Source of the DNA: Microbacterium sp. Bi121
GTDB lineage: Bacteria; Actinomycetota; Actinomycetes; Actinomycetales; Microbacteriaceae
DNA: 64,000 nt
Reading direction: 5' to 3'
NCBI RefSeq assembly: GCF_918698005.1
Contig: NZ_CAKKLJ010000004.1
Coordinates: forward strand, 328,561 to 392,560
Positions 8,845 through 17,697 of the stretch are shown here, piece by piece. A program made the translations under genes and the position numbers. Numbering within the stretch: position 1 is the first letter of the stretch; each line of letters begins with the position of its first letter. The notes under the pieces were generated by a model. It did not search any database and was not told the origin of the DNA. It worked only from the letters and a program-made list of their open reading frames with translations.

Positions 8845-9992
8845 GGTGCGACGACGGTCAGAAGTGCGGTCTCGGCCGTCAGTCCAGGGCCGAAAGCCAT
8901 CGCCGCGACGCGCTCACCGTCGCGCGCGCCCTCCTCCTCGAGGATGCGCCGCAGCACGAACAGCACCGTAGCGCTGGACATGTTGCCGTACTGACGCAGC
9001 ACCTCCCGCGCGGGGTGCAGCTGCTGCTCTGACAGCTTCAGGTGCTCTTCGACTTTGTCGAGGATGCTTCGTCCGCCGGGGTGGATCGCCCAGTGCGCCA
9101 CCTGCTCGCCGATCGATCCGTCATCGAACGCGCCGGCGAGGACCGCGTCGGACGCGTACAGCGGACGCAGCGCACCTGCGATGTTGTCCCCGATCAGCTG
9201 CGGAACGGCGGTCGACAGGATCATCTCGAAACCGGTGTCGCCGATCATCCAGGCCATGTCCCTCTTGCCCTCCGGGATGATCCCGGTGTGGAACCGGTCC
9301 AACGCGAACCCCGGCACGGCGGAGTCGAACGATCGTGCGGTGACGAGCCCGGCTGCGGCCCCATCGGCGAACAGCGAGGTCGCGACGATCATGTCCGGGT
9401 CCTCGGACGACCGCAGATGCAGCGTGCACAGCTCGACGCTGACCACGAGGACGACGGCGTCCGGGTTCGCCGCACAGAACTGGGCGGCGGCCCGCAGTGC
9501 GGGCATCGACGCGTAGCAACCCATGAATCCGAAGTGATAGCGTTCGACGCTGTCCGCGAGCCCCAGGGAACGCACGATCTCGTAGTCGGGCCCCGGTGCG
9601 TAGAACCCCGTGCACGAGACGGTGATCACGTGGGTGATGTCGGCTGCGGTGATGTCCGGATCGGCCTCGAGGGATCTGCGGGCAGCGTCGACGTACAGCT
9701 TCCACGCCTCCCGCACGTAGACCTCGTTGCGCACCTTCGTGCTCGGCGAGAGCAACCGACCGGTCTCGCGATCGAAGAACTGCGGCTCATCCGTGTCGGC
9801 CGACAGCGACAGTTCGTCGAGCACCGTGTACCGGGTGTCGATGCCCGAGCCGTTGAAGGATGCCGTCACGATCCGCTGGGCGAGCCGACCGAGATCGGGC
9901 TGGGCGGCGAAGACGTCGCGCACCTCCTCCTGCCGCAGGGTCGTTTCGGGGACGATCGTCTGCAGCGAACGCAGGATGGGGGCGTGACTCAT
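8841..9992 (-). CDS. type III polyketide synthase
   Basis: A 383-residue chalcone synthase-type enzyme. The active-site cysteine is in VSCTGFYAPGPD (about C127), the catalytic histidine in WAIHPGGRSILDK, and the asparagine in QYGNMSSATVLF, so the Cys-His-Asn triad is complete. The enzyme condenses malonyl units on an acyl-CoA starter to give resorcinols, pyrones or similar. The start chosen is ATG at 9992; a TTG four codons upstream (10004) is possible and neither has a strong ribosome site. It is first in a three-gene operon with a methyltransferase and a flavin hydroxylase. Confidence 0.92.
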   Translation of the reverse strand: MSHAPILRSLQTIVPETTLRQEEVRDVFAAQPDLGRLAQRIVTASFNGSGIDTRYTVLDELSLSADTDEPQFFDRETGRLLSPSTKVRNEVYVREAWKLYVDAARRSLEADPDITAADITHVITVSCTGFYAPGPDYEIVRSLGLADSVERYHFGFMGCYASMPALRAAAQFCAANPDAVVLVVSVELCTLHLRSSEDPDMIVATSLFADGAAAGLVTARSFDSAVPGFALDRFHTGIIPEGKRDMAWMIGDTGFEMILSTAVPQLIGDNIAGALRPLYASDAVLAGAFDDGSIGEQVAHWAIHPGGRSILDKVEEHLKLSEQQLHPAREVLRQYGNMSSATVLFVLRRILEEEGARDGERVAAMAFGPGLTAETALLTVVAP

Positions 9993-10064
9993 GAGGTCAC
10001 TCAAGCACGCCGACCCCGCCGGCAGAAGGGGGTTGCGCCAGGGAAGTTGCCCAGAGAAGTCGTG

Positions 10065-10688
10065 TCAGAAGCCCAGCGCGCGGGCGAGTTTCGAATCAGA
10101 TGCCGCGGCACGCCCACCGGCGGCGAAGACCGCGGCTTCGACTGCGGCGAAGAACGCGTCGCGCCCGGCCTCGTCGGCAGGGGCAGCGGGGCCCAGTTCG
10201 ACCTCCCACTCGCGCCACACGCGCTGCGTGCCGTGGCGCAGGTCGGTGGCGCGCACGCGGTCGTCGACGAACTCGGCGATCGCTCCAGCGAGCCCGGTGA
10301 GCACATAGGCGGTGCGGCTGTTCTCGATGCGTGCGAGCGGCGTGAGCGGAGCCGTCGTCCAGCGGGCGAGGGCATCGGAGACAGCATCCGGAATCGTGCC
10401 CTCCTCACCGGCGCCGTCCAGCGGCCAGGCGATCTCGAGCCGCCCGTCCCCCTCACGCGGCCCCTTGATGTGCCAGCCGGCGTCCGGGCCCCCCGTGCGA
10501 CGGCGCACGGCGACGCCCGCTCGCGCGAGAGCAGCATCTGCGGTGTCGAAGTAACGGGCGTCGAGTTCACGGAGCTCGCCGGAGGTCACGGCATCCACGG
10601 ATTCGATTTCAACCCAGTGCGGCAGGGGCGTCGAGACGTCGACGTCGTATTTGCGCTCGACCTCGACGGTGCGTGACCCCTCAGTCAT
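10065..10688 (-). CDS. CYTH domain protein
   Basis: A 207-residue triphosphate tunnel protein. The N-terminal VEVERKYDVD (residues 8-17) is the ExExK metal-binding signature; further conserved charged positions follow (RYFDTADAAL, RRRTGGPDAGWHIK, REWEVEL). Family members are thiamine triphosphatases, inorganic triphosphatases or adenylate cyclases; the substrate is not decidable here. It overlaps the small upstream gene by 8 bases, suggesting a two-gene unit. Confidence 0.85.
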   Translation of the reverse strand: MTEGSRTVEVERKYDVDVSTPLPHWVEIESVDAVTSGELRELDARYFDTADAALARAGVAVRRRTGGPDAGWHIKGPREGDGRLEIAWPLDGAGEEGTIPDAVSDALARWTTAPLTPLARIENSRTAYVLTGLAGAIAEFVDDRVRATDLRHGTQRVWREWEVELGPAAPADEAGRDAFFAAVEAAVFAAGGRAAASDSKLARALGF

Positions 10689-10893
10689 CGTTCAGCGTGA
10701 GATCCTCGAGCGCCTCGTCGTACCAGTAATCGACCTCGGTCGGTCCGTCGCCGGACCCGGTGTTCTGCTCGTCCCCGCGGCGGTTGTAGACCACCTGAGT
10801 CTCGCTGTAGGGAACGATCAGCTTGTCATCGGCTTCCTCGATGGGAATGATCTGCCCGTCCAGCGGGCCGCCGTGAAGTCGTGCGATTGCCAT
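10681..10893 (-). CDS. small conserved-looking protein, function unknown
   Basis: A 70-residue acidic protein starting MAIARLHGGPLDGQIIPI. The start at 10893 is preferred because the frame upstream is low-complexity and looks non-coding. HGGPLDGQ and the C-terminal acidic tail (YDEALEDLTLNDD) are its main features. There is no signal peptide or membrane segment. It overlaps the CYTH gene by 8 bases. I do not recognise the family. Confidence 0.7.
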   Translation of the reverse strand: MAIARLHGGPLDGQIIPIEEADDKLIVPYSETQVVYNRRGDEQNTGSGDGPTEVDYWYDEALEDLTLNDD

Positions 10894-10928
10894 GAGCACA
10901 CCATAGTCCTCACTCGGCGGCGATGTCC

Positions 10929-11423
10929 TCAGCCGATCGCGATGCCGAGAACCGCACCGATGATCATCCAGGGGCCGAATGCGATGCGGGTGGACCGGTT
11001 CGCGCGCTTCACCGCCATGAGCGCAAGGGCGTAGATCGCGCCGAGGACGAAGGCGGATGCCGCGCCGATCACGAGCACCTGCATGCCGTGCCATCCGAGC
11101 ACGAGGCCGATGAGGGCGGCGAGCTTCACATCTCCCCCGCCGATCCCTCCCCGGCTCATGGCGCGGAGCACGACGTAGAAGCCGCCGAGGATCAGCATCC
11201 CCACCAGCGCCCCGAGCAGCGCGTCGGTGCGCTGGGTCACGAGCGCGTCGACGCCGACGAGAACGAGGGATGCCGCGAGCGCCGGCAGCACGATCCGGTT
11301 CGGCAGACGATGGGTGCGGGCGTCGATCGCCAGCAGCCAGATGCCGATTCCCGCGAGGGCCAGGTGCACACCGATGACGGCGACGTCGTACGGCGAGACG
11401 TCGAACGGCGAGACCGGAGGCAT
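10929..11423 (-). CDS. A24 family prepilin peptidase-like protein
   Basis: A 164-residue integral membrane protein with about five hydrophobic segments. The conserved GGGDVKLAALIGLVLG motif matches the GxGD aspartyl protease site of type IV prepilin peptidases, with a further aspartate in the N-terminal WLLAIDARTHRLPNRI segment. It lacks the N-terminal methylase domain of full PilD, as is common in actinobacteria. No pilin or Tad genes are in this window, so its substrate is not visible. Confidence 0.8.
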   Translation of the reverse strand: MPPVSPFDVSPYDVAVIGVHLALAGIGIWLLAIDARTHRLPNRIVLPALAASLVLVGVDALVTQRTDALLGALVGMLILGGFYVVLRAMSRGGIGGGDVKLAALIGLVLGWHGMQVLVIGAASAFVLGAIYALALMAVKRANRSTRIAFGPWMIIGAVLGIAIG

Positions 11424-11464
11424 GCCGGAAGGTTACGAGAAACGCGGATGACGCGGATCCGCCC

Positions 11465-11473
11465 TGTGGATAA
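11465..11473 (-). promoter_or_regulatory. single consensus DnaA box-like 9-mer
   Basis: TGTGGATAA here is the complement of TTATCCACA, the canonical DnaA box. It is a single copy upstream of imuA, so it may be chance; no cluster of boxes is seen. Confidence 0.3.
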
Positions 11474-11547
11474 CGTCAATGTCCGGTGTACGAATTACCA
11501 TCGAAGCGTCACTTGATTTATTCGTAGGTATCTTCGAGGATGGATGC

Positions 11548-12300
11548 ATGGGCACCGCACTTCCCGCCCCCGCGGCTCTCCCTCGCGAGAGCGTCGCCTC
11601 CCGCGCGCAGGAGGTGCATCGCCTGCGCAGCGAGATCTCCCGCATGCAGCGGCGGCGCAGCGACGTCCCCTTCCTTCCGCTCGATCCGGCACTGGAGGGG
11701 CTGCTTCCCGACCCCGGCCTTCGAGTGGGCTCCGCCTACTCCCTCTCTCCCTCTCCGAGTCTGCTCGGCGCCCTCCTCGCCGCTCCGTCGCAGAAGGGTT
11801 CATGGTGCGCGATCATCGGCATGCCCACGATCGGCGTCGAGGCGATGAGCGATCTCGGCGTCGAGCTCGAGCGGCTCATCCTCGTGCCCGACCCCGGCCC
11901 GCGCTGGCTCACCGTCGCTGTGGCTCTCTCCGAGGTGATCCCGATCATCGCCGTGCACCCGCGCAGCCGTGTCGCAGATGCCGACATCGCCCGGTTGAAC
12001 GCACGCCTGCGCGACCGCGGCTGCACGCTGCTGGTCACCGCCCCCTGGCCGCAGAGCGAGGCGACGATCCGCGTGGAGGAGACCGAGTGGCACGGTCTGG
12101 GCTCCGGGTGGGGGCTGCTGTCGGATCGCACTGTGACGCTGCGGGCGTCGGGGCGCCGGTTCGAGTCCGGCAGGCGGGTGCGCGTGCAGATGCCGACCTC
12201 GCTCGGGCGGGTGGATGCCGCTCCTGTTGCGCTGCGGCCTGTCGCACCGTTGCCCGCACCCGATCTTTCGAGGCCCGGCCTTTTGGCGGTCGCGGGATGA
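11548..12300 (+). CDS. imuA: ImuA-like mutasome protein
   Basis: A 250-residue protein in the position of ImuA/ImuA', the RecA-related partner of the ImuB-DnaE2 translesion mutasome. The start at 11548 (MGTALPAP) is preferred because GAGGAT lies about eight bases upstream; a frame open from 11479 would add 23 residues. The sequence is weakly RecA-like, with a long helical N-terminus (ASRAQEVHRLRSEISRMQ) and a core LEGLLPDPGLRVGSAYSL; no perfect Walker A is seen. Its TGA overlaps the ATG of imuB. Confidence 0.8.
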   Translation: MGTALPAPAALPRESVASRAQEVHRLRSEISRMQRRRSDVPFLPLDPALEGLLPDPGLRVGSAYSLSPSPSLLGALLAAPSQKGSWCAIIGMPTIGVEAMSDLGVELERLILVPDPGPRWLTVAVALSEVIPIIAVHPRSRVADADIARLNARLRDRGCTLLVTAPWPQSEATIRVEETEWHGLGSGWGLLSDRTVTLRASGRRFESGRRVRVQMPTSLGRVDAAPVALRPVAPLPAPDLSRPGLLAVAG

Positions 12301-13838
12301 ACGCGCCTCCCCGTCACCTCGTGCTGTGGCTGCCGGATTGGCCGGTGCGTGCGGCGCTCGGCTCCCCGCCAGGGGACGAGCCGGTCGCCGTCGTGCAGGC
12401 GAACTTCGTCGTCGCATGCTCGGCGTCCGCCCGCGCCCAGGGAGTGCGCCGGGGACAGCGTCGCCGACTCGCCCAGACCAGCTCCCCCGGGCTGCGGATC
12501 CTTCCCGCAGACCCGCTGCAGGAGCAGCGGATGTTCCTCCCTGTGCTCCGCCTGCTCGAAGAGCTGGTGCCTGGCATCCAACCGCTGCGACCGGGATTGG
12601 TCGCACTCCGGGCTCGAGGAGCCGCCCGCTATTACGGCGGAGAGGAACAGGCCGCCCTCCATCTCATCGACACGCTCGCCGAGCACACCCATCCAGGGGC
12701 GCGTTCCGGCGTCGCGGACGGCCTGTTCACGGCCGAGCAGGCGGCTCGCCTGGCAGACCCCGTTCGAGTGGTCGGGCAGGGAGGGTCGCGTGATTTCCTC
12801 GCGCCGCTCCCCGTCCACGTGCTGGGCGACGAGCAGATCACGGCGCTGCTGACGAAGCTCGGGGTGCGAACGCTGGCCGATTTCGCCGCGCTCGAGGCCG
12901 GTCACGTCCGCGACCGGCTCGGCGAGCAGGGGGTGCGGCTGCACGATCTTGCTGCGGGCGCGGACTCGCGACCGCTGACGCCGCAGACTCCTGAGCCGCA
13001 GCTCGCGCGCGAGATCGTGTTCGACAGCCCCCTCGCGCAGGCCGAGCAGGTCGCCTTCGCGGTGCGTCAGACAGCGGATGCCGTCACCGCAGCCCTCGCC
13101 GAGCTCTCACAAGTGTGCACGGAGGTGCGCATCGACCTCACCGATGACGACGGGGGCGTCTCGTCACGGGTCTGGATGCATCCCACGTCGTTCGAGGCGA
13201 GTGATCTGATCGATCGGGTGCGCTGGCAGCTCGAGGGGATGGCGGGAGCGTTCGCCGACACCGAGCGGGTCGGTTCTGAAAACACCGGCGCCGGCATCCT
13301 CGAGGTGCGGATCACCCCGACGCGCGTCGATGACAGCGCGCATCATCAGCCGGGATTGTTCGGGCAGGGGCCGGAGCAGCGCCTGCATCATGCGGTGTCT
13401 CGCGTGCAGGCGCTGCTCGGGCATCGCGGCGTCGTGACCCCGCAGGTGACCGGAGGGCGACGGCTGGCGGAGAGGCAGCTGTTCCAGCCGTGGGGCGACA
13501 AGACCCCGCATGAACGGAATGCCGAGCTGCCCTGGCCGGGGAGCCTTCCGGCTCCCCTCCCCTCTGAGGTGTTCTCCCCGCCGCTGCCCGCCAGGGTGAC
13601 CGGGGCCGATGGTACGCCCCCGACGGTGGACGAGCGCGGGATGCTGTCGACTCCGCCGGCACGGATCGAAGACATCCCGGTGCTCAGCTGGGCCGGCCCC
13701 TGGCCGCTTCGGGAACGCGCCTGGGACGCCGACCGTGCCCGCAACGCGCAGCGGTTCCAGATCGTCGACGAGTCCCAGCGCGCCTGGCTCGCTCTCTGGG
13801 AGGACGGCTCCTGGTGGGTCGAGGGGAGGTACCGCTGA
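12297..13838 (+). CDS. imuB: ImuB, catalytically inactive Y-family polymerase homologue
   Basis: A 513-residue Y-family homologue that bridges the mutasome. The N-terminus LVLWLPDWPVRAALG replaces the usual catalytic DxD segment, and ALRARGAARYYGGEE sits where active enzymes carry the SxDE motif, so polymerase acidic residues are missing as is normal for ImuB. The segment HHQPGLFGQ near residue 345 resembles a beta-clamp binding motif. The start at 12297 overlaps the imuA stop (ATGA) and its stop overlaps the dnaE2 ATG, so the three genes are translationally coupled. A longer frame open from 11544 exists but covers imuA out of frame. Confidence 0.9.
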   Translation: MNAPPRHLVLWLPDWPVRAALGSPPGDEPVAVVQANFVVACSASARAQGVRRGQRRRLAQTSSPGLRILPADPLQEQRMFLPVLRLLEELVPGIQPLRPGLVALRARGAARYYGGEEQAALHLIDTLAEHTHPGARSGVADGLFTAEQAARLADPVRVVGQGGSRDFLAPLPVHVLGDEQITALLTKLGVRTLADFAALEAGHVRDRLGEQGVRLHDLAAGADSRPLTPQTPEPQLAREIVFDSPLAQAEQVAFAVRQTADAVTAALAELSQVCTEVRIDLTDDDGGVSSRVWMHPTSFEASDLIDRVRWQLEGMAGAFADTERVGSENTGAGILEVRITPTRVDDSAHHQPGLFGQGPEQRLHHAVSRVQALLGHRGVVTPQVTGGRRLAERQLFQPWGDKTPHERNAELPWPGSLPAPLPSEVFSPPLPARVTGADGTPPTVDERGMLSTPPARIEDIPVLSWAGPWPLRERAWDADRARNAQRFQIVDESQRAWLALWEDGSWWVEGRYR

Positions 13839-16800
13839 TGGGCTTCCACAATCCGGCGATGCCGTGGAACGAGCTCGAGAAGACGCTCAGCGGCGAACCC
13901 CTTCCCACCCGGCCGGACCCCGGACCGGTCAGCCGCAAGCGCAGGTCCGTCTCTCCGCCGCCGGTCGACCCTCCGGAGAACGCCGTCCCGTACGCCGAGC
14001 TGCACGCGCACACCTCGTACTCCTTCCTCGACGGCGCCTCCCCGCCCGAAGACATGCTCGCCGAAGCCGCACGCCTCGGCCTCAGCGCCCTCGCGATCAC
14101 CGATCACGACGGGTTCTACGGAGCAGCGCGCTTCGCCGAGACGGCCGATCTGCTGAAGACCCGGAACCCCCTGATCGACCTGCAGACCGTCTTCGGCACA
14201 GAGCTGTCGCTGGGTCTCCCTGCACCTCAAGGCGGCATCCCCGACCCGGTCGGCGAGCATCTGCTCGTGCTCGCGCGCGGCATGGAGGGGTATCACCGGC
14301 TGTCAGGGGCGATAACCCGGGCGCAGCTGCGCGGCGGCGAGAAGGGCCGCCCCGTCTACGACCTCGATGACCTCGCGGCGAGCGCGGACGGTCAGTGGAC
14401 GATCCTCACCGGATGCCGCAAGGGCGGCGTCCGGCAGGGGCTGGCCCGCGGGGACGCCGAGACGCCGTTGCGGCGACTCGTCGACCTCTTCGGGCACGAC
14501 AACGTGGCCATCGAGCTGTATGACCACGGCGATCCGCAGGACTCCCGCCGTAACGACGCTCTCGCCGAGCTGGCGGCATCCCGTCATCTCCCCATCGTCG
14601 CGACGAACAACGTGCACTACGCGGCGCCTCAGCACGCCGGGCTCGCCGAGGCCGTCGCCGCAGTGCGCGCAGTCCGCAGCATGGACGATCTCGACGGGTG
14701 GATGCCGTCGCACGGGTCGGCGCATCTGCGCAGTGGCGCGGAGATGACCGAGCGATTCCGCCGCTACCCCGGCGCGATCTCGCACGGGCTGCGCATCGCC
14801 GAGGAGTCGGCGTTCGAACTGCGCCGCGCGCGCCCCGCCCTGCCACGGCAGAAGGTTCCTGACGGGCACACGCCGATGAGCTGGCTGCGGCATCTGGTGT
14901 GGGAGGCGGTGCCCAACCGGTACCCCCGACTCGATGCCGCCGGCCGTGCCCGCATCGAACGCGAACTCAACGTGATCGACGAGAAGGACTTCCCCGGCTA
15001 CTTCCTCATCGTGCACGGCATCGTCGCCGAGGCGAAGCGGCGCGGCATCCTCTGCCAGGGCCGCGGATCGGCAGCTGCGAGCGCGGTCTGCTACCTGCTG
15101 GGCATCACCGCCGTCGACCCGATCCTCTACGGTCTGCCGTTCGAACGGTTCCTCGCCAGCACCCGCGAGGAAGAGCCGGATATCGACGTGGACTTCGACT
15201 CCGGGCGCCGCGAGGAGATCATCCAGTGGGTCTATGGGGAGTACGGGCGCGAGAACGCGGCGCAGGTCGCGAACGTCATCCAGTACCGCCCGAAGAACGC
15301 CGTGCGCGACATGGCGAGGGCACTGGGCTACTCCCCCGGCCAGCAGGACGCCTGGTCGCGCCAGGTCGACGGCTGGGGCGCAGACCTGATGCCCGCCGAC
15401 GGCCACGACATCCCCGAGACGGTGCTGGAGTACGCCGGTGAGGTTCTGAAGGCACCACGGCATCTCGGCATCCATTCCGGCGGCATGGTGCTCACCGCGC
15501 GTCCAGTGGGCGAGGTCGTTCCGGTCGAGCATGCCCGCATGGAGAAGCGCACCGTCATCCAGTGGGACAAGGATGATGCGGCGTGGATGGGGCTGGTCAA
15601 GTTCGACCTGCTGGGGCTCGGCATGCTCGCCGCTCTGCAGAACTGCTTCGACCTCGTCGCCGCTTCGACGGGTGAGACGTGGAAGCTGGAGACGATCCCG
15701 AAGGAAGAGACAGCGGTCTACGACATGCTCTGCCGCGCCGACTCGATCGGAGTGTTCCAAGTCGAATCGCGTGCGCAGATCGGGCTGCTCCCCCGGCTGC
15801 AGCCGCGGAGGTTCTACGATCTCGCCATCCAGATCGCTCTCATCCGCCCCGGCCCCATCCAGGGCGGCGCCGTTCACCCGTTCGTCCGGCGCAAGATGGG
15901 CGTCGACCCGGTGACCTACCCGCATCCGGTGCTGGAGCCGGTGCTCGAGCGCACCAAGGGCATCCCCGTGTTCCAGGAGCAGCTCATCCAGATGGCGACG
16001 GCCATCGGTGACTGCGACGCCGATGAAGCGGACACGCTACGGCGGGCGATGGGGTCCAAACGCGGGCTGGAGCGGATCGACAGCATCCGCGACAAGCTGT
16101 ACGCCGGCATGACGCGGCACGGGCTCTCCCCCGAGCAGTCCGATCGCATCTACGCGCAGATCCAGGCATTCGCCCACTTCGGATTCGCCGAATCGCACTC
16201 GCTGTCGTTCGCGCTGCTCGTGTACGCCAGCTCCTGGCTGAAGCTGCACTACCCGGCCGCGTTCCTCGCCGGGCTCCTCAACGCACAGCCGATGGGGTTC
16301 TACTCCGCTGCGACGCTCACCGCGGACGCCCGCCGGCATGGCGTGCAGGTTCGGCGTCCCGATCTGCACGCCTCGGCAGCGGAAGCAGGACTCGAGCCGA
16401 TCGATGCCACCGGTCCCACCCGCCCCACAGGTCCCACCGGCAGAGAGTCGTGTGCCGTCTACGAGCAGCCGACCCCAGGCGAATTCGACCGCGACGCACC
16501 GGATGAGTCGGAGGCGCATCGCCGTGACGGCGCGTTCGCCGTCCGGCTGGGGATCGGCAGCGTGCGCGGCATCGGCACGCCGATGGCAGAGCGGATCGTC
16601 ACGGAGCGCGAGGCGAACGGCCCCTACCGGGACCTGCATGATCTGGTGCGCCGAACGGATGCCACGGCGGCGCAGTTGGAGTCCCTGGCATCCGCCGGCG
16701 CCTTCGAATGCCTCGGGCTGACTCGCCGCGAGGCGGTCTGGCTCTCCGGCGCAGCCGCCGAGGATCGAGCCCGCTATCTGCCGGGCACCACCCTGTCCGT

Positions 16801-17239
16801 GCAGCCGCCGCTGTTCACCGATCAGACCAGCTACGAACGCCTGGCCTCTGACCTGTCCACCACAGGCGTCTCCATCGACGACCACCCGATGGTGCACTTC
16901 CGCTCGGCACTCGATGAACGCGGCGTGCTCACCGCGACCCAGCTGCGCGAGCATGAGGTCGGGCGGCGCATCGAGGTGGCGGGACTGGTCACGCACCGAC
17001 AGCGCCCGGCGACGGCATCCGGCATCACGTTCCTCAATCTCGAGGACGAGCACGGCCTGGTCAACGTGGTCTGCTCCGCCGGGGTCTGGAATCGCTACCG
17101 CCGCATCGCTCGCGACTCCCCCGCGCTGATCATCCGCGGGATCCTGGAGCGCTCACCCGAGGGTGTGATCAACGTGCTCGCGGATGCATTCCAGGATCTG
17201 CGCACCGGCATCGAGCACCGATCGCGCGATTTCCGCTGA
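13838..17239 (+). CDS. dnaE2: error-prone DNA polymerase DnaE2
   Basis: A 1133-residue C-family polymerase, ImuC of the mutasome. The N-terminal PHP domain begins ELHAHTSYSFLDGAS, the palm carries EPDIDVDFDSGRRE (about residue 447), and the C-terminal part has a helix-hairpin-helix and OB-fold region (EVAGLVTHRQRPATASGITF). Within the linker near residues 850-900 is a proline/threonine-rich insertion (GPTRPTGPTGRE). The start at 13838 follows a strong GAGGGGAGG site and overlaps the imuB stop. The family copies damaged DNA and causes SOS mutagenesis. No canonical actinobacterial LexA box was seen upstream of imuA. Confidence 0.95.
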   Translation: MGFHNPAMPWNELEKTLSGEPLPTRPDPGPVSRKRRSVSPPPVDPPENAVPYAELHAHTSYSFLDGASPPEDMLAEAARLGLSALAITDHDGFYGAARFAETADLLKTRNPLIDLQTVFGTELSLGLPAPQGGIPDPVGEHLLVLARGMEGYHRLSGAITRAQLRGGEKGRPVYDLDDLAASADGQWTILTGCRKGGVRQGLARGDAETPLRRLVDLFGHDNVAIELYDHGDPQDSRRNDALAELAASRHLPIVATNNVHYAAPQHAGLAEAVAAVRAVRSMDDLDGWMPSHGSAHLRSGAEMTERFRRYPGAISHGLRIAEESAFELRRARPALPRQKVPDGHTPMSWLRHLVWEAVPNRYPRLDAAGRARIERELNVIDEKDFPGYFLIVHGIVAEAKRRGILCQGRGSAAASAVCYLLGITAVDPILYGLPFERFLASTREEEPDIDVDFDSGRREEIIQWVYGEYGRENAAQVANVIQYRPKNAVRDMARALGYSPGQQDAWSRQVDGWGADLMPADGHDIPETVLEYAGEVLKAPRHLGIHSGGMVLTARPVGEVVPVEHARMEKRTVIQWDKDDAAWMGLVKFDLLGLGMLAALQNCFDLVAASTGETWKLETIPKEETAVYDMLCRADSIGVFQVESRAQIGLLPRLQPRRFYDLAIQIALIRPGPIQGGAVHPFVRRKMGVDPVTYPHPVLEPVLERTKGIPVFQEQLIQMATAIGDCDADEADTLRRAMGSKRGLERIDSIRDKLYAGMTRHGLSPEQSDRIYAQIQAFAHFGFAESHSLSFALLVYASSWLKLHYPAAFLAGLLNAQPMGFYSAATLTADARRHGVQVRRPDLHASAAEAGLEPIDATGPTRPTGPTGRESCAVYEQPTPGEFDRDAPDESEAHRRDGAFAVRLGIGSVRGIGTPMAERIVTEREANGPYRDLHDLVRRTDATAAQLESLASAGAFECLGLTRREAVWLSGAAAEDRARYLPGTTLSVQPPLFTDQTSYERLASDLSTTGVSIDDHPMVHFRSALDERGVLTATQLREHEVGRRIEVAGLVTHRQRPATASGITFLNLEDEHGLVNVVCSAGVWNRYRRIARDSPALIIRGILERSPEGVINVLADAFQDLRTGIEHRSRDFR

Positions 17240-17249
17240 ACGCGTCAGC

Positions 17250-17630
17250 TCACCAGAAGCGCGGCGCCTCCGGCTCGGGCTTGCGGTCAGCCCCGCCCCA
17301 GCGGAGCGCCTCGTCCGTGACGGCGGATGCCGCGGCATCCGCCCCGCGCAGGGCCACATCGGCCTCGGCCGCACCGGGCCCGACAGGGTCGACCAGCAGC
17401 GTGGTGCTGAAACCCGCACGGCTGGGGTTGACCGCGCACTCCAGAACCCGACCGACCCAGGTCGCCGCTCCCGAGACGGCGGACCGGGAGTGCTCGTACC
17501 GGATCCGCGTCTCCAGATCCGTCACGGCGAGGACCGAACGCTCGCCGTTCTCATCCACCCGCTCGACTACCTCGACACGATGCCCGTGCGGGATCGGGGC
17601 GGGCATCGCGACAACGATCGTCCTGTCCAT
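17250..17630 (-). CDS. hypothetical protein
   Basis: A 126-residue soluble protein starting MDRTIVVAMPAPIPHGHRV. The N-terminal half has strand-like alternation (RVEVVERVDENGERSVLAVTDLETRIRYEH) and there is a tryptophan near the C-terminus (RWGGADRKPEPEAPRFW). I do not recognise a family. It is convergent with dnaE2 and only 10 bases beyond it, and is divergent from the methyltransferase-like membrane protein. Confidence 0.65.
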   Translation of the reverse strand: MDRTIVVAMPAPIPHGHRVEVVERVDENGERSVLAVTDLETRIRYEHSRSAVSGAATWVGRVLECAVNPSRAGFSTTLLVDPVGPGAAEADVALRGADAAASAVTDEALRWGGADRKPEPEAPRFW

Positions 17631-17697
17631 GGCTACAGCCTACGAAGACCGGCGGCAGAGGCAAGGGCTTCGCGCTGCAGACCTCTAGACTCGCTGC

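Noticed and set aside
9042..10676. Long plus-strand frame opposite the type III PKS and CYTH genes
   Set aside because: Crosses two genes with intact motifs and their boundary; composition is typical antisense.
11544..13838. Single 764-codon frame including imuB
   Set aside because: The first 250 codons are the out-of-frame shadow of imuA; imuB starts at 12297 with a start/stop overlap.
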